Shown here: positions 25,817-33,689 of the stretch, in pieces
Position numbering within the stretch: the stretch's first letter is position 1
Layout of the letters: each line of letters begins with the position of its first letter
Source of the DNA: Spirosoma terrae
Lineage (GTDB): Bacteria; Bacteroidota; Bacteroidia; Cytophagales; Spirosomataceae
Assembly (NCBI RefSeq): GCF_010435915.1
Contig: NZ_JAAFZH010000004.1
Span: 496,001 to 560,000, forward strand
Length of the DNA stretch: 64,000 bases
Direction: 5' to 3'
The notes under the pieces: generated by a model
Told to the model about the DNA's origin: nothing
Seen by the model: the letters and a program-made list of their open reading frames with translations, nothing else
The model's database searches: none
Made by a program: the position numbers and the translations under genes

Positions 25817-26032
25817 TTAGAGTTGATTATACAGCGTCTGGAGCGGCTCGATTTGGGTTAGCCCAAAGGCTCGTGGATCGGTAAGCCGGTCGGTTAACCG
25901 GTTGATGAGTGCCAACCGGCAGTTGGGTGTGGCCTGGTAGCCATAGGCCAGCTGGCCGTAGAGGACATTGCCCGCCCGCAGGGTGTTATTGCAGGGCAGG
26001 TTCTGCGGTGTAACAGGGATGGGCTTGAACAA
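25817..26032 (-). CDS. Short virion-operon protein (probable TTG start)
   Basis: About 71 residues, no internal methionine, so it would start at TTG (26032) or another non-ATG codon. It overlaps the 3' end of the upstream gene by 47 bp and ends 1 bp before the next ATG. The sequence (NVLYGQLAYGYQATPNCRLA) looks like coding sequence and no other gene fills the space. Function unknown. Confidence 0.45.
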   Translation of the reverse strand: MFKPIPVTPQNLPCNNTLRAGNVLYGQLAYGYQATPNCRLALINRLTDRLTDPRAFGLTQIEPLQTLYNQL

Positions 26033-26342
26033 GGGGCAGTAGCAGAAAGTCTTCGACCTGACGCAGGCGGCTGGCTCCTACCGTGTTTTCGTAGACACAG
26101 TCGACGCCGGATTTGACAAACCCCAGGTACTGGTTGATATGAGAGAGGGAGGTGTTGAGGGCGGCCAGGGTACCGGGCTGGTTTTCCTCACTCAGTTTAA
26201 GACAGTGAAGGATATGCAGACTACGAAGCCGGCCAGCAGCTGATCCCAGGCAGTCCTGAGCAAAAGGAGCCTGGGGGTTGGCATTGACAAGGGCGGACGG
26301 CTGGTAAAGTGTGGGCAGGGGATTACTCTTGCAGTTACACAT
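25986..26342 (-). CDS. Small structural-module protein
   Basis: 118 residues. I chose the ATG at 26342, which overlaps the preceding stop by 8 bp; upstream starts would overlap that gene much further. Cysteine-containing N-terminus (MCNCKSN) and a helical rest. No family recognised. It belongs to the block of short genes between the 642-residue virion protein and the adhesins. Confidence 0.55.
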   Translation of the reverse strand: MCNCKSNPLPTLYQPSALVNANPQAPFAQDCLGSAAGRLRSLHILHCLKLSEENQPGTLAALNTSLSHINQYLGFVKSGVDCVYENTVGASRLRQVEDFLLLPLVQAHPCYTAEPALQ

Positions 26343-26847
26343 GGCTGAATGTATCCAGGAGACGGCTGGCCCGGTCGTATTGGGCCGTAGCCAGCGTGAA
26401 GTGACCCGCTTCGGCATTAGCAGCGCCAGCCCGCAGCAACACATCGAGTTGAGCCAGTTGATGACCCAGCTCATCGAGTTGCCGATCATCCGTATCACAG
26501 CCTACTGCCAGGAGCCACTTGTCAATTCGGGCATTGAGCTGGGAGGTTTTAAGGTAGTTCAGACAAACGGAAACCCGGTCGTGGGGAGCTACTGCATACC
26601 GTATCTGGTAGATACCGTCCGGTAGTTCAACCCGGCCGCCCAATCCTAACTCCCAGCCGGTCAGGGTTGTCAGGCCCGCTACGTTCATGGCGATAGTAGA
26701 AGCCGTCACCCGTCCAGGCAGGATCACATTCAGTAGGGCCTGCTCGGGTTCGGTAAAGTAGGCCGATCGGTCGAGAATGACCAGTGTCCGGCTGTCAGCC
26801 TCCGCTACGGCAGAGATAGCCAGGCTATGGCGTTTGATGGCTTGCAT
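26335..26847 (-). CDS. Conserved Bacteroidota phage structural-module protein
   Basis: 170 residues. The N-terminal beta half has LVILDRSAYFTEPEQALLNV and RVELPDGIYQIRYAV; the C-terminal half is helical (LDELGHQLAQLDVLLRAGAA, TAQYDRASRLLD). A beta domain with an 'LPDGIY.I.Y' strand joined to a two-helix tail is a pattern I know from hypothetical proteins next to tail genes in Bacteroidota phages. A hairpin (26857-26885) lies just upstream. Confidence 0.6.
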   Translation of the reverse strand: MQAIKRHSLAISAVAEADSRTLVILDRSAYFTEPEQALLNVILPGRVTASTIAMNVAGLTTLTGWELGLGGRVELPDGIYQIRYAVAPHDRVSVCLNYLKTSQLNARIDKWLLAVGCDTDDRQLDELGHQLAQLDVLLRAGAANAEAGHFTLATAQYDRASRLLDTFSHV

Positions 26848-26856
26848 AACAAAGAA

Positions 26857-26885
26857 AGGCCGGACGAGTCAACCCCGCCCGGCCT
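26857..26885 (-). terminator. Intercistronic hairpin
   Basis: On the minus strand AGGCCGG and CCGGCCT form a 7-bp stem followed by TTTCTTTG. It lies between the 642-residue virion gene and the next gene. The short interrupted T-run suggests an attenuator or partial terminator that lowers expression of downstream genes. Confidence 0.5.
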
Positions 26886-26915
26886 ATTGAGATAGGGTTT
26901 CAGGAAAACGGATGC

Positions 26916-28844
26916 CTAGATATGCACCAGCGGTAGTTCCGGATTAGCCGAGGCAATTAGCCCGTTGATGGCTTCAGCAAAGGCCAGCCCTTTGCCCATG
27001 GGGTAGAAGAACCGATACATGATCTGGAAGGGACCGCCCCCGAAAATGTTCGGGGTTGCCAGACTAGGCTGCAGCGTCAGCTGGTACTCGTCATAGAACT
27101 GGGACGGATCGGTAACGAACTTGTTGCCGAATACTTCACGGATCCGGGGATCGAAGGCATACTCCTTGAGGAAGTAACTCAGACTATCAAGCTCGGCCTC
27201 CACAATATCGGAGCCTTTACCGATAGCCCGGTCCGCTGTCTGCAGCACCGTAAACGGAATGTCCCGGGGCTCGTCTGGAGACGACGTGTAGTCGTGACTA
27301 TGCGTCGAGATTTCGATATAAACCGGTGAGTCATCGTCAATGCTACGGCCCGTATAGGGGAAGTTCTCCTGGGTCACCGTCTGTTTGAAGCGGGCACCCT
27401 CGAAGATCAACCCGTAATTGACTCCCGTCTCGTCACCCGGTACTGGCAGGACTGGCTCCCAGTCCATACCGTCGAAGCTGGCCGGGCGGCTAAACGTATA
27501 ATCTTCCAGAGCACAACCATCGACAATCGAGTTGTCCGACAATACGGTCGTCTCGTAGACGTGGACACATTGACCGGTAGTTACCGAGGAAACCGTCAGC
27601 GTTGGGTAACGGGCCTGTAATTCGAGTAGTCGATCTGTTCCGCAAGCTGTATCCTGCAGAGTGATTCGGTATGCACGGCTGATTTTCTTACGGGTGCCGG
27701 CAGCGGCCCAGCTGTAGGTAGCACCGGCCGGTCCCCGGCAGATGTCCCGGCTGATACCCAGGTAAGCAATCGTAGTAGCCGACGCGCCACTGGTAAGTAC
27801 CGTATCCGTGTTGGTGTCGTTATCAACATAAACCAGATACGTATCCCCCGAGGTCGAGGTACGTACTTTCTTACGGCTGATCTGACCTGTCAGGGCTGGT
27901 AATGAACCAGTAGCTGTGCCGGCAGGTACCGTAAATTCAAAGGCTTTGATGCCGTCGACAGCTGTCCAGCCCGCTGGACAAGAGGCACACTGATCCAGGA
28001 TCTGGGGAGAACTGGCCGTTGTATCAGCCGGAGCCGCCCCTGTTTTAATTGTTTGGTAGGTTGTGTTGAGGCCGTCCCGCTTTACCCGCTTGATAACCAG
28101 GGCTGGATACATCCCCTGAATTGAACCCAGGGCATCTTCTGAACCGTCATCGACTACTGTCACCTGGTAAACGTTCAGGGTCGTGATGTCTCCAGCCGAA
28201 GGTGGCGTAGTGTACTTGGTGATTTTTTTACAACTGGCGAGTCGGCTGATAGGTACCGATCCAAACGTAGCCCGGTGATAGGCATCGTAGATGGCCTGCT
28301 GCAAACGGGCACCAGATTCCTTGCCACTTAGGTCATCGCAGGGACCAATGGTTTTAGCATCGATATACAACTCGACAACGTGCGGGATATTTTTGTTGGT
28401 CAACCGTTGAACAGGTGTACCTTTCAAATAGATATACACCTTCAGATTCTCACCCCGATTGGCCGTAATGGTTTTACTCAGATCGTTCGAACCGTCGTAG
28501 CCCAGGGCCACAATCGGCTCTTTGCTGGACGGCTTGGCTTTGATACCCCGCCAGGCGACGATCTCACTGGCCTTGAAGTCAATAGTCTGGTGAACCCAGT
28601 TGGGCAGCAAGGCCCGGTCAACCAGTGGATCGTAGGATTGATCCATACCCAGGGCAATGCGGAACTCAGCGCCTTTGGCATGTTTGGGGGTGGTGGTACC
28701 TTTGAAGGGCTGTCCCTTCCCGTTGCTTTGGAAAATACCGATTTGGTGAAGGCCCAAACTGGCTTTGTCCACCCCAGCAAACAGGGTTGGGTTGTTAGTT
28801 ACCAGCGTAATCCGCTGGCCTTGGTTAAGTTTTCCCTGGTTCAT
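26916..28844 (-). CDS. Abundant virion protein candidate (642 residues)
   Basis: 642 residues located between ring protein 1 and the tail accessory genes, separated from both by hairpins. Residues 1-160 are beta-rich (VVAWRGIKAKP-like and LKVYIYLKGTPVQRL segments). About 185-440 appear to contain repeated units with conserved Cys, 'KKI.R/KKITKY' and '.YP.L.V..V' motifs. The C-terminal 200 residues include FKQTVTQENFPYTGRSIDDD. No family recognised with confidence; an auxiliary capsid or tail component is plausible from position and size. Confidence 0.6.
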   Translation of the reverse strand: MNQGKLNQGQRITLVTNNPTLFAGVDKASLGLHQIGIFQSNGKGQPFKGTTTPKHAKGAEFRIALGMDQSYDPLVDRALLPNWVHQTIDFKASEIVAWRGIKAKPSSKEPIVALGYDGSNDLSKTITANRGENLKVYIYLKGTPVQRLTNKNIPHVVELYIDAKTIGPCDDLSGKESGARLQQAIYDAYHRATFGSVPISRLASCKKITKYTTPPSAGDITTLNVYQVTVVDDGSEDALGSIQGMYPALVIKRVKRDGLNTTYQTIKTGAAPADTTASSPQILDQCASCPAGWTAVDGIKAFEFTVPAGTATGSLPALTGQISRKKVRTSTSGDTYLVYVDNDTNTDTVLTSGASATTIAYLGISRDICRGPAGATYSWAAAGTRKKISRAYRITLQDTACGTDRLLELQARYPTLTVSSVTTGQCVHVYETTVLSDNSIVDGCALEDYTFSRPASFDGMDWEPVLPVPGDETGVNYGLIFEGARFKQTVTQENFPYTGRSIDDDSPVYIEISTHSHDYTSSPDEPRDIPFTVLQTADRAIGKGSDIVEAELDSLSYFLKEYAFDPRIREVFGNKFVTDPSQFYDEYQLTLQPSLATPNIFGGGPFQIMYRFFYPMGKGLAFAEAINGLIASANPELPLVHI

Positions 28845-28851
28845 ATAAGGA

Positions 28852-28870
28852 ATCGGTCAGCTGGACCGTA
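28852..28870 (-). repeat. Small hairpin before the 642-residue gene
   Basis: CGGTC and GACCG arms around a 5-base loop, in the 55-bp gap between the 232- and 642-residue genes. Short stem; weak evidence for an RNA element. Confidence 0.3.
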
Positions 28871-28899
28871 CAGGTTATGGGAAAAGGGAGGGGGGTTGG

Positions 28900-29598
28900 T
28901 TAGAAGGTTTCGCGTTCCTCGGTAGCGATTCGGTCAGCGGCCAGCTGGAAGCCACCACTCGATTGCCAGATGCGGAACGCTTCTTTGGCCAGCCGGTCGA
29001 GAATCTGATCGCAAGCTACATCCTCCAGCTCTGGATTGATGGTAGATGCGGCAGAACCTGAATCGGTGATATAGCCGTTTAGATCGATATTGACCGGGTA
29101 GCGGTAATACGTGAGCTTAACCTGGTCGATCATAAAGTCGGGGGCCAGGTACAGATGCAGCCCATCGGCCTGCAGCGTATAGAGCGTTTCCCGCCAGTCC
29201 CAGCTGGGATTGTTTAACGGATCCCGAAGCAGCTCAGAGAGGTTAGCCATATCCGTCGGCCGGGCATCGAGTGACACTAACAGCTGGGGCTGCTCCCGGT
29301 AGAACGCCCGGGGCCGCACCTGTTTGAGTCTAGCCCAATGGAGTGGGCTGGTGTCTGCCACCACTTCCAGCTCCTGGGCCATTGTTTTTACCGGCAGGAT
29401 CGTACTCACCAGCAGCCGGGAAAGATCATCCCGCTCATCGGAATCATCTTTTTTAGCCAACGACTGGTGGATCCACCGCCGTTGTTCCCGGTTCCAGAGG
29501 CTAACGAAGGCCGCTACCGGGAAGTCGAGGTTGACGCCCCGGTTGAGCTCGTTGAGCAGCAGCCGGGCGTCATAGTAGAGGTCTTCGGCTGTTTTCAT
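28900..29598 (-). CDS. Ring protein 1-like head-tail adaptor
   Basis: 232 residues. N-terminal TAEDLYYDARLLLNELNRG helix, and near 165-215 VKLTYYRYPVNIDLNGYITD with INPELEDVACDQILDRLAKE. The 'YYRyP..IDl.GY....G......PEL.D...d.I...A' pattern is characteristic of ring protein 1 (first connector ring below the portal) in crAss-like and related Bacteroidota podoviruses. It begins directly after the preceding gene's stop. Fairly confident from this motif; exact ring number is inferred. Confidence 0.65.
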   Translation of the reverse strand: MKTAEDLYYDARLLLNELNRGVNLDFPVAAFVSLWNREQRRWIHQSLAKKDDSDERDDLSRLLVSTILPVKTMAQELEVVADTSPLHWARLKQVRPRAFYREQPQLLVSLDARPTDMANLSELLRDPLNNPSWDWRETLYTLQADGLHLYLAPDFMIDQVKLTYYRYPVNIDLNGYITDSGSAASTINPELEDVACDQILDRLAKEAFRIWQSSGGFQLAADRIATEERETF

Positions 29599-30483
29599 CT
29601 ACCAGTGTGGCAAGAATTCCTCCAGGATCTGAGCCAGCAGTTCCTGCTGACGGGTCAGACTCAGCTCACTAATTACATCGAGCTTGGTGCCTCCCAGTGG
29701 GGTCCCTTTATAGGTCCACTGACCAGCTTCCTTGCCAAACTTGTGACGACGCATGGCCGTGTCCACTACGTACTGAATCTGCAACGTGGTATTGTCTTTT
29801 TCGATCTCGTCCTTCAGATGGCTCCACTCTTCGATGGATTTGAGCTTGGAACGGTAGTTAATCAGCTGCATGTACAGCGACTCCCGGTCCATGTGCTGGT
29901 TAACTGGCAGCGCCAGCCCCGAACAGATGTAGAAGAGTTTCTCACGGCTGTTTTTGATCAGACTGATCTTACCGGCTACCTCATCCATCAGCTCCTGAAT
30001 CTCTACCTTACGTGAGGTATGCTGTACGGAATTGTGGACATACAGGAACGTATTAAGGTATTCCGGCTCGGAGAGCTGTTCGTAGCTATCGGCCACAAAA
30101 CGTCCCGCCAGGGCTACCGTATACTTCAGTTTATCCAGGGGCAAATCCAGATCCCAGGTCAGGTCGTGGCCACCCACTTCAACCAGATCAATCTCGAACT
30201 CCAGCCAGTAATCCGAATGAGGTCCCAGGTCAACACCGAGTTTGGCTTCGAGGTCCTTCTTAAGATCCTGAATCTCCTTGATTTTTTTGGCCCGGGTTTT
30301 GGGATCGGCAATCGATTGTACCGATGGAGCATTTTCATTGAGACCCGTAACGAAGGTACGTTGGTCGCGTTCCTTGCGGGCAAAAACAGACTGACGGGCG
30401 GAAGGGTGGACAGCCAGGTCCAAGCGGTCGAGGCCAAAGTACTTGGCGGCTTCAGTGGGCCGCTGACGGATGGTAACTTTCAT
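29599..30483 (-). CDS. Structural-module protein downstream of the capsid gene
   Basis: 294 residues, charged and mostly helical. Contains a Lys/Asp-rich region (about 60-90), a beta segment YWLEFEIDLVEVGGHDLTWD and a C-terminal part with HKFGKEAGQWTYKGTPLG. It follows the major capsid gene after a hairpin-bearing gap and abuts the ring protein gene. Head completion or auxiliary capsid function is plausible; family not recognised. Confidence 0.55.
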   Translation of the reverse strand: MKVTIRQRPTEAAKYFGLDRLDLAVHPSARQSVFARKERDQRTFVTGLNENAPSVQSIADPKTRAKKIKEIQDLKKDLEAKLGVDLGPHSDYWLEFEIDLVEVGGHDLTWDLDLPLDKLKYTVALAGRFVADSYEQLSEPEYLNTFLYVHNSVQHTSRKVEIQELMDEVAGKISLIKNSREKLFYICSGLALPVNQHMDRESLYMQLINYRSKLKSIEEWSHLKDEIEKDNTTLQIQYVVDTAMRRHKFGKEAGQWTYKGTPLGGTKLDVISELSLTRQQELLAQILEEFLPHW

Positions 30484-30508
30484 GGAAAAGTGAAAACAGT
30501 GAAGGAAA

Positions 30509-30539
30509 CAACCCGGACCGGAAGGTCCAGCCCGGGTTG
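30509..30539 (-). terminator. Intercistronic hairpin after the capsid gene
   Basis: CAACCC pairs with GGGTTG and inside it GGACC with GGTCC around a TTCC loop (minus strand). It lies in the 78-bp gap after the capsid gene and has no T-run. It could stabilise the capsid mRNA or lower downstream expression. Confidence 0.45.
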
Positions 30540-30561
30540 CGGAGACGAAAGGAAGAGGGGG

Positions 30562-32259
30562 TTAATCGTAGTCGAGTGGGTCTTCGCGTTCGATCAGGAT
30601 TACGCGACTTGGGTCTTTAAGCCATACTTCACCCGCCCAGAACAATTTGATTTTGAAGCCAAAGAAGTCACCCGAGCTGATGTGGGCGTTCTTACCGGCA
30701 CCGGCATACTGCATGAGGAAATCCGGGCAGTAGTCACCGATCTGGAAGACCGTATGGGTGTCTGCGTAGTTCTTCGGCTTGAGCATAACGATGTTCTTGC
30801 CGTTGTTGAAACTATCTACCTGACCCTGTGGAATGGCATTGGAGAAGGTAGGATCGGTTAGATCCTTCACTAAAATAGAGTACGAGCTGTTCGGATAACG
30901 GCCGTAGAAGGTCGTCTCCGATTTGGTGCCCTCAAAGTCAAGCGCTGGGTTGTGCTCGATCATTACCTCACCGGCTTCGGGGAAGTTATAGGACACGAAT
31001 CGGAACCCACCGTAACGCAGGTTCATCGAATCACCCGACAACAGACCCTTCAGGGCTGGGTGGTCAGCTAGTACTGTGAATGGGTTGTCCTTACGGTACT
31101 CCTGGGCAAAGGCTTTCTGAATTTCGATGAGAGCCCCCATGCCCATCTCGAATTTCACCCGGCGCATGTGCATCGGCAGATCCGAACGCCCGTAGAACAT
31201 GGTACCCACCACGTCTTTCAGGATGTTGAGCAGCTGGCGGGTATCCGAATACTGTCGGTACATCCCCGTTTTCAGCTGTGGATAGAGACCCATACCCACG
31301 CGGGCCATCGTACCCCGGCCGTCGTAGATCACCCCACCGGTATTCCACATGCAGTGCATTTCCTGCATACGGGCCTGTTCGCGGTAGAGCATCTCGATGA
31401 TGGTTGGCATCCAGCGGCCAGACCCTTTAACCTGCTTGGAGCGGTCGTAGCGGTCCTTGTTGTTTGGATCGTAGGGATCCCCCATCGTCTCAAACATGTA
31501 GACAATAGAAGCCAGGTGTGGGTTGCAGTACTGGTTCAACAGGCTCTTGTCCATTCCTTCCGGAATTTTCTTGAGCTCGATCATATCGGCATTACCCGTC
31601 ATTACGTGCTCCAGGCCCTGCAGGGTCTCCCCCGTCTGGAACATGAGCGTCTCGTAACCGTCCGAGTCATTGCTGATGGCCGAATTCTCGGTTGACCATT
31701 CGGTTTTGATATGGCCGATTTTAAACCATTCCACGTCCGGCTGCAGGAACTTGCGAGGTACGTACGCCTTGGGATCGGTGGACTTCACCCGCAGACAGTA
31801 CTTCCAGCCCGAACTATACGGCTCCACTTCCTCGTCGAAGACCACGTAACACTGGACACCGATTCGGCGGTTGTAGGTCAGAATGTCCCCTTTCTGGTAG
31901 CGGTTGGTGTCGAGTACCGTATAAAACTTCTCCCGGCCAATACCAACGCGGTCCTGGTCGCCGGCAATGTCTTCCAGTACTTTGGGCAGGCTGGTTTTGT
32001 AGGGAACCGTGTAGGTCAGCTGCTCCCCCATCGTGTTGGTATACTGAACGTTACCGCTCAGCTCCGTCATCGAGATGATAGGGGTATTGACAATCTGGTA
32101 GTGATTCCAGAGTTTAAGCAGACCCAAATACTGCTGTTGAGAACCAAGCATCTGGGTAACCGTATTGGCTTCCGTGTGTTTAGTGCCCAAATTCAGCTGG
32201 GTTCGGCCCATGGCTACGCCATGCTGCAGGCCGTTCACTGGTGATCCAGGTTGAATCAT
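30562..32259 (-). CDS. Major capsid protein (HK97-type fold expected)
   Basis: 565 residues, placed directly after portal and scaffold genes and followed by head-tail adaptors, which is the canonical position. Length suits the large HK97-fold capsid proteins of crAss-like and related podoviruses. Motifs include YTVPYKTSLPKVLEDIAGDQ, KYCLRVKSTDPKAYVPRKFL, FKIGHIKTEWSTENSAISND and MHMRRVKFEMGMGALIEIQK. The '.YvP..fL.pd.eW.ki......S..ns' pattern resembles crAss-like capsid proteins. Start ATG at 32259 is 5 bp after the scaffold stop. Confidence 0.7.
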   Translation of the reverse strand: MIQPGSPVNGLQHGVAMGRTQLNLGTKHTEANTVTQMLGSQQQYLGLLKLWNHYQIVNTPIISMTELSGNVQYTNTMGEQLTYTVPYKTSLPKVLEDIAGDQDRVGIGREKFYTVLDTNRYQKGDILTYNRRIGVQCYVVFDEEVEPYSSGWKYCLRVKSTDPKAYVPRKFLQPDVEWFKIGHIKTEWSTENSAISNDSDGYETLMFQTGETLQGLEHVMTGNADMIELKKIPEGMDKSLLNQYCNPHLASIVYMFETMGDPYDPNNKDRYDRSKQVKGSGRWMPTIIEMLYREQARMQEMHCMWNTGGVIYDGRGTMARVGMGLYPQLKTGMYRQYSDTRQLLNILKDVVGTMFYGRSDLPMHMRRVKFEMGMGALIEIQKAFAQEYRKDNPFTVLADHPALKGLLSGDSMNLRYGGFRFVSYNFPEAGEVMIEHNPALDFEGTKSETTFYGRYPNSSYSILVKDLTDPTFSNAIPQGQVDSFNNGKNIVMLKPKNYADTHTVFQIGDYCPDFLMQYAGAGKNAHISSGDFFGFKIKLFWAGEVWLKDPSRVILIEREDPLDYD

Positions 32260-32264
32260 TAGGA

Positions 32265-33596
32265 TTATTGGATAAGGGATTTGTAGGCAGTATTGATCGA
32301 CTGCTGGTAGGTACTAGCCCCTCCAGCGGACCGGCCAGGGCCGGGTTGATCAATGGCTTGGGAAGCGGTTCGACTGGGGGTAAACTGAAGCCCCTGGAAG
32401 GTTTTGTCGACCGTCTGGTTGATTACGGGTTGCGTGAGGTTCTTGATAAAGTTGTCCTCGTCGAGGACGAATTCGGCAAACCGTAGGTACTTTTCCGGAT
32501 CTTTTTTAAGTTGATAAATCCGGTAGTCAAGTTCGGTCAGGATCTGGCCGTTAGGGGCTTTGTAGCGGTCATCGTAGATGTCCTTGAGCCGCTGGTTCAT
32601 GGTGTCGGCCGACACATTTTTATTTTGCAGGATTTTCTGAGCAGCCGACCGTTCACCGGCTTTGCGATTCAGCTCGGCCTGCTGAGCGGCTTTCTGACGA
32701 TCCACCAGGGCTTTTTGGTCGGCCTGGATTTTGGCCCCCCACTGGCCTTCGACAAACGTAGCCTCCTCGTCGAGTTCGGTCTTGGATAGCTCCAGGCCCT
32801 TAATGTGCCGATCAATTCGGGCTGCCGGCCACTGCTGGGCTTCGGCATAGTACTTTCGGATGGCAGCGATCTTACCACTGTCCGATTTGAAATCAAGCTG
32901 AGCCACCGCTTCTTCGGCCTGTAGCAGATGGGCCATCTGGGCGGGGTCTCCCCCATTCTGGATGTAGTCCAGCACCCGTCCTACCCGTTCATTGCCGTTA
33001 ACGGTTTTATCCCACTTGGACTGGTGGCGGTGTTGCTCCTGGAGCTGGGCCAGCTCGTGATACCCGGCCTCATCCAGATCCAGTTCATCGAAACCCTGTA
33101 CAGGTTGCCAGACGCCGGCATCGATCAGCTTTTTGGCTGAGGCCTTGAACACCTGGCGGGTATAAGCATCGATTTCGGCCTGCTGATCGGCTGATAGGTT
33201 ATTCCCGGCAGCTGGTGGGGCAGCAGGGGGTTCAACGACAGGGGGCGTGACAGGTGCCGGTGGGGTGGCTGGTGGCGTGTTTGGGTCAGCAGCGGGAGGT
33301 GTAGCAGCAGGTGTTGCCGGGGCCGGTGTTGGTAGTGGAACGGGAGCAAACAGATCCTCATCATCGAGGGCTGCATTGGCCGCTGAAACAGGTTGAGGGT
33401 TTAGGTTAAAGAGTTTGTTCAGATCAGGGGCTGCCCCACCGGACCCCGTAATGGGATCCGGCGTGGCCGCTGGTGTGGAAAGAGGCTCGGCAGGGACCGG
33501 CGGAGCAGCCGGCGGAGCTGGTGTGGGTGTAGGAGTAGGTTCAAACAGTTCGTCAATGAACTGGTCCTGGCGGGCCACTGTGAAGGGGAAGTCCAT
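32265..33596 (-). CDS. Scaffolding/head-assembly protein candidate
   Basis: 443 residues from the ATG at 33596; a TTG 18 codons upstream is possible but that segment is proline-rich and looks non-coding. About residues 20-150 are a proline/alanine-rich low-complexity linker; 155-430 are charged and helical with coiled-coil potential (QKALVDRQKAAQQAELNRKA). A disordered N-terminus plus helical rest, between portal and major capsid genes, is typical of scaffolds. No protease gene is visible. Confidence 0.6.
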   Translation of the reverse strand: MDFPFTVARQDQFIDELFEPTPTPTPAPPAAPPVPAEPLSTPAATPDPITGSGGAAPDLNKLFNLNPQPVSAANAALDDEDLFAPVPLPTPAPATPAATPPAADPNTPPATPPAPVTPPVVEPPAAPPAAGNNLSADQQAEIDAYTRQVFKASAKKLIDAGVWQPVQGFDELDLDEAGYHELAQLQEQHRHQSKWDKTVNGNERVGRVLDYIQNGGDPAQMAHLLQAEEAVAQLDFKSDSGKIAAIRKYYAEAQQWPAARIDRHIKGLELSKTELDEEATFVEGQWGAKIQADQKALVDRQKAAQQAELNRKAGERSAAQKILQNKNVSADTMNQRLKDIYDDRYKAPNGQILTELDYRIYQLKKDPEKYLRFAEFVLDEDNFIKNLTQPVINQTVDKTFQGLQFTPSRTASQAIDQPGPGRSAGGASTYQQSINTAYKSLIQ

Positions 33597-33689
33597 AGGA
33601 TTGGGGCAAAAATATGGGGGTGAAAGGCCATTTGGGGAGTTGATCACCAAAAGCCGAATTGGTGGTATAGCCGAACCGACTAAAAATCC

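Noticed and set aside
26343..26498. Longer N-terminus for the 25986 gene
   Set aside because: It would lie entirely within the 26335 gene; the ATG at 26342 gives an 8-bp overlap typical of this operon.
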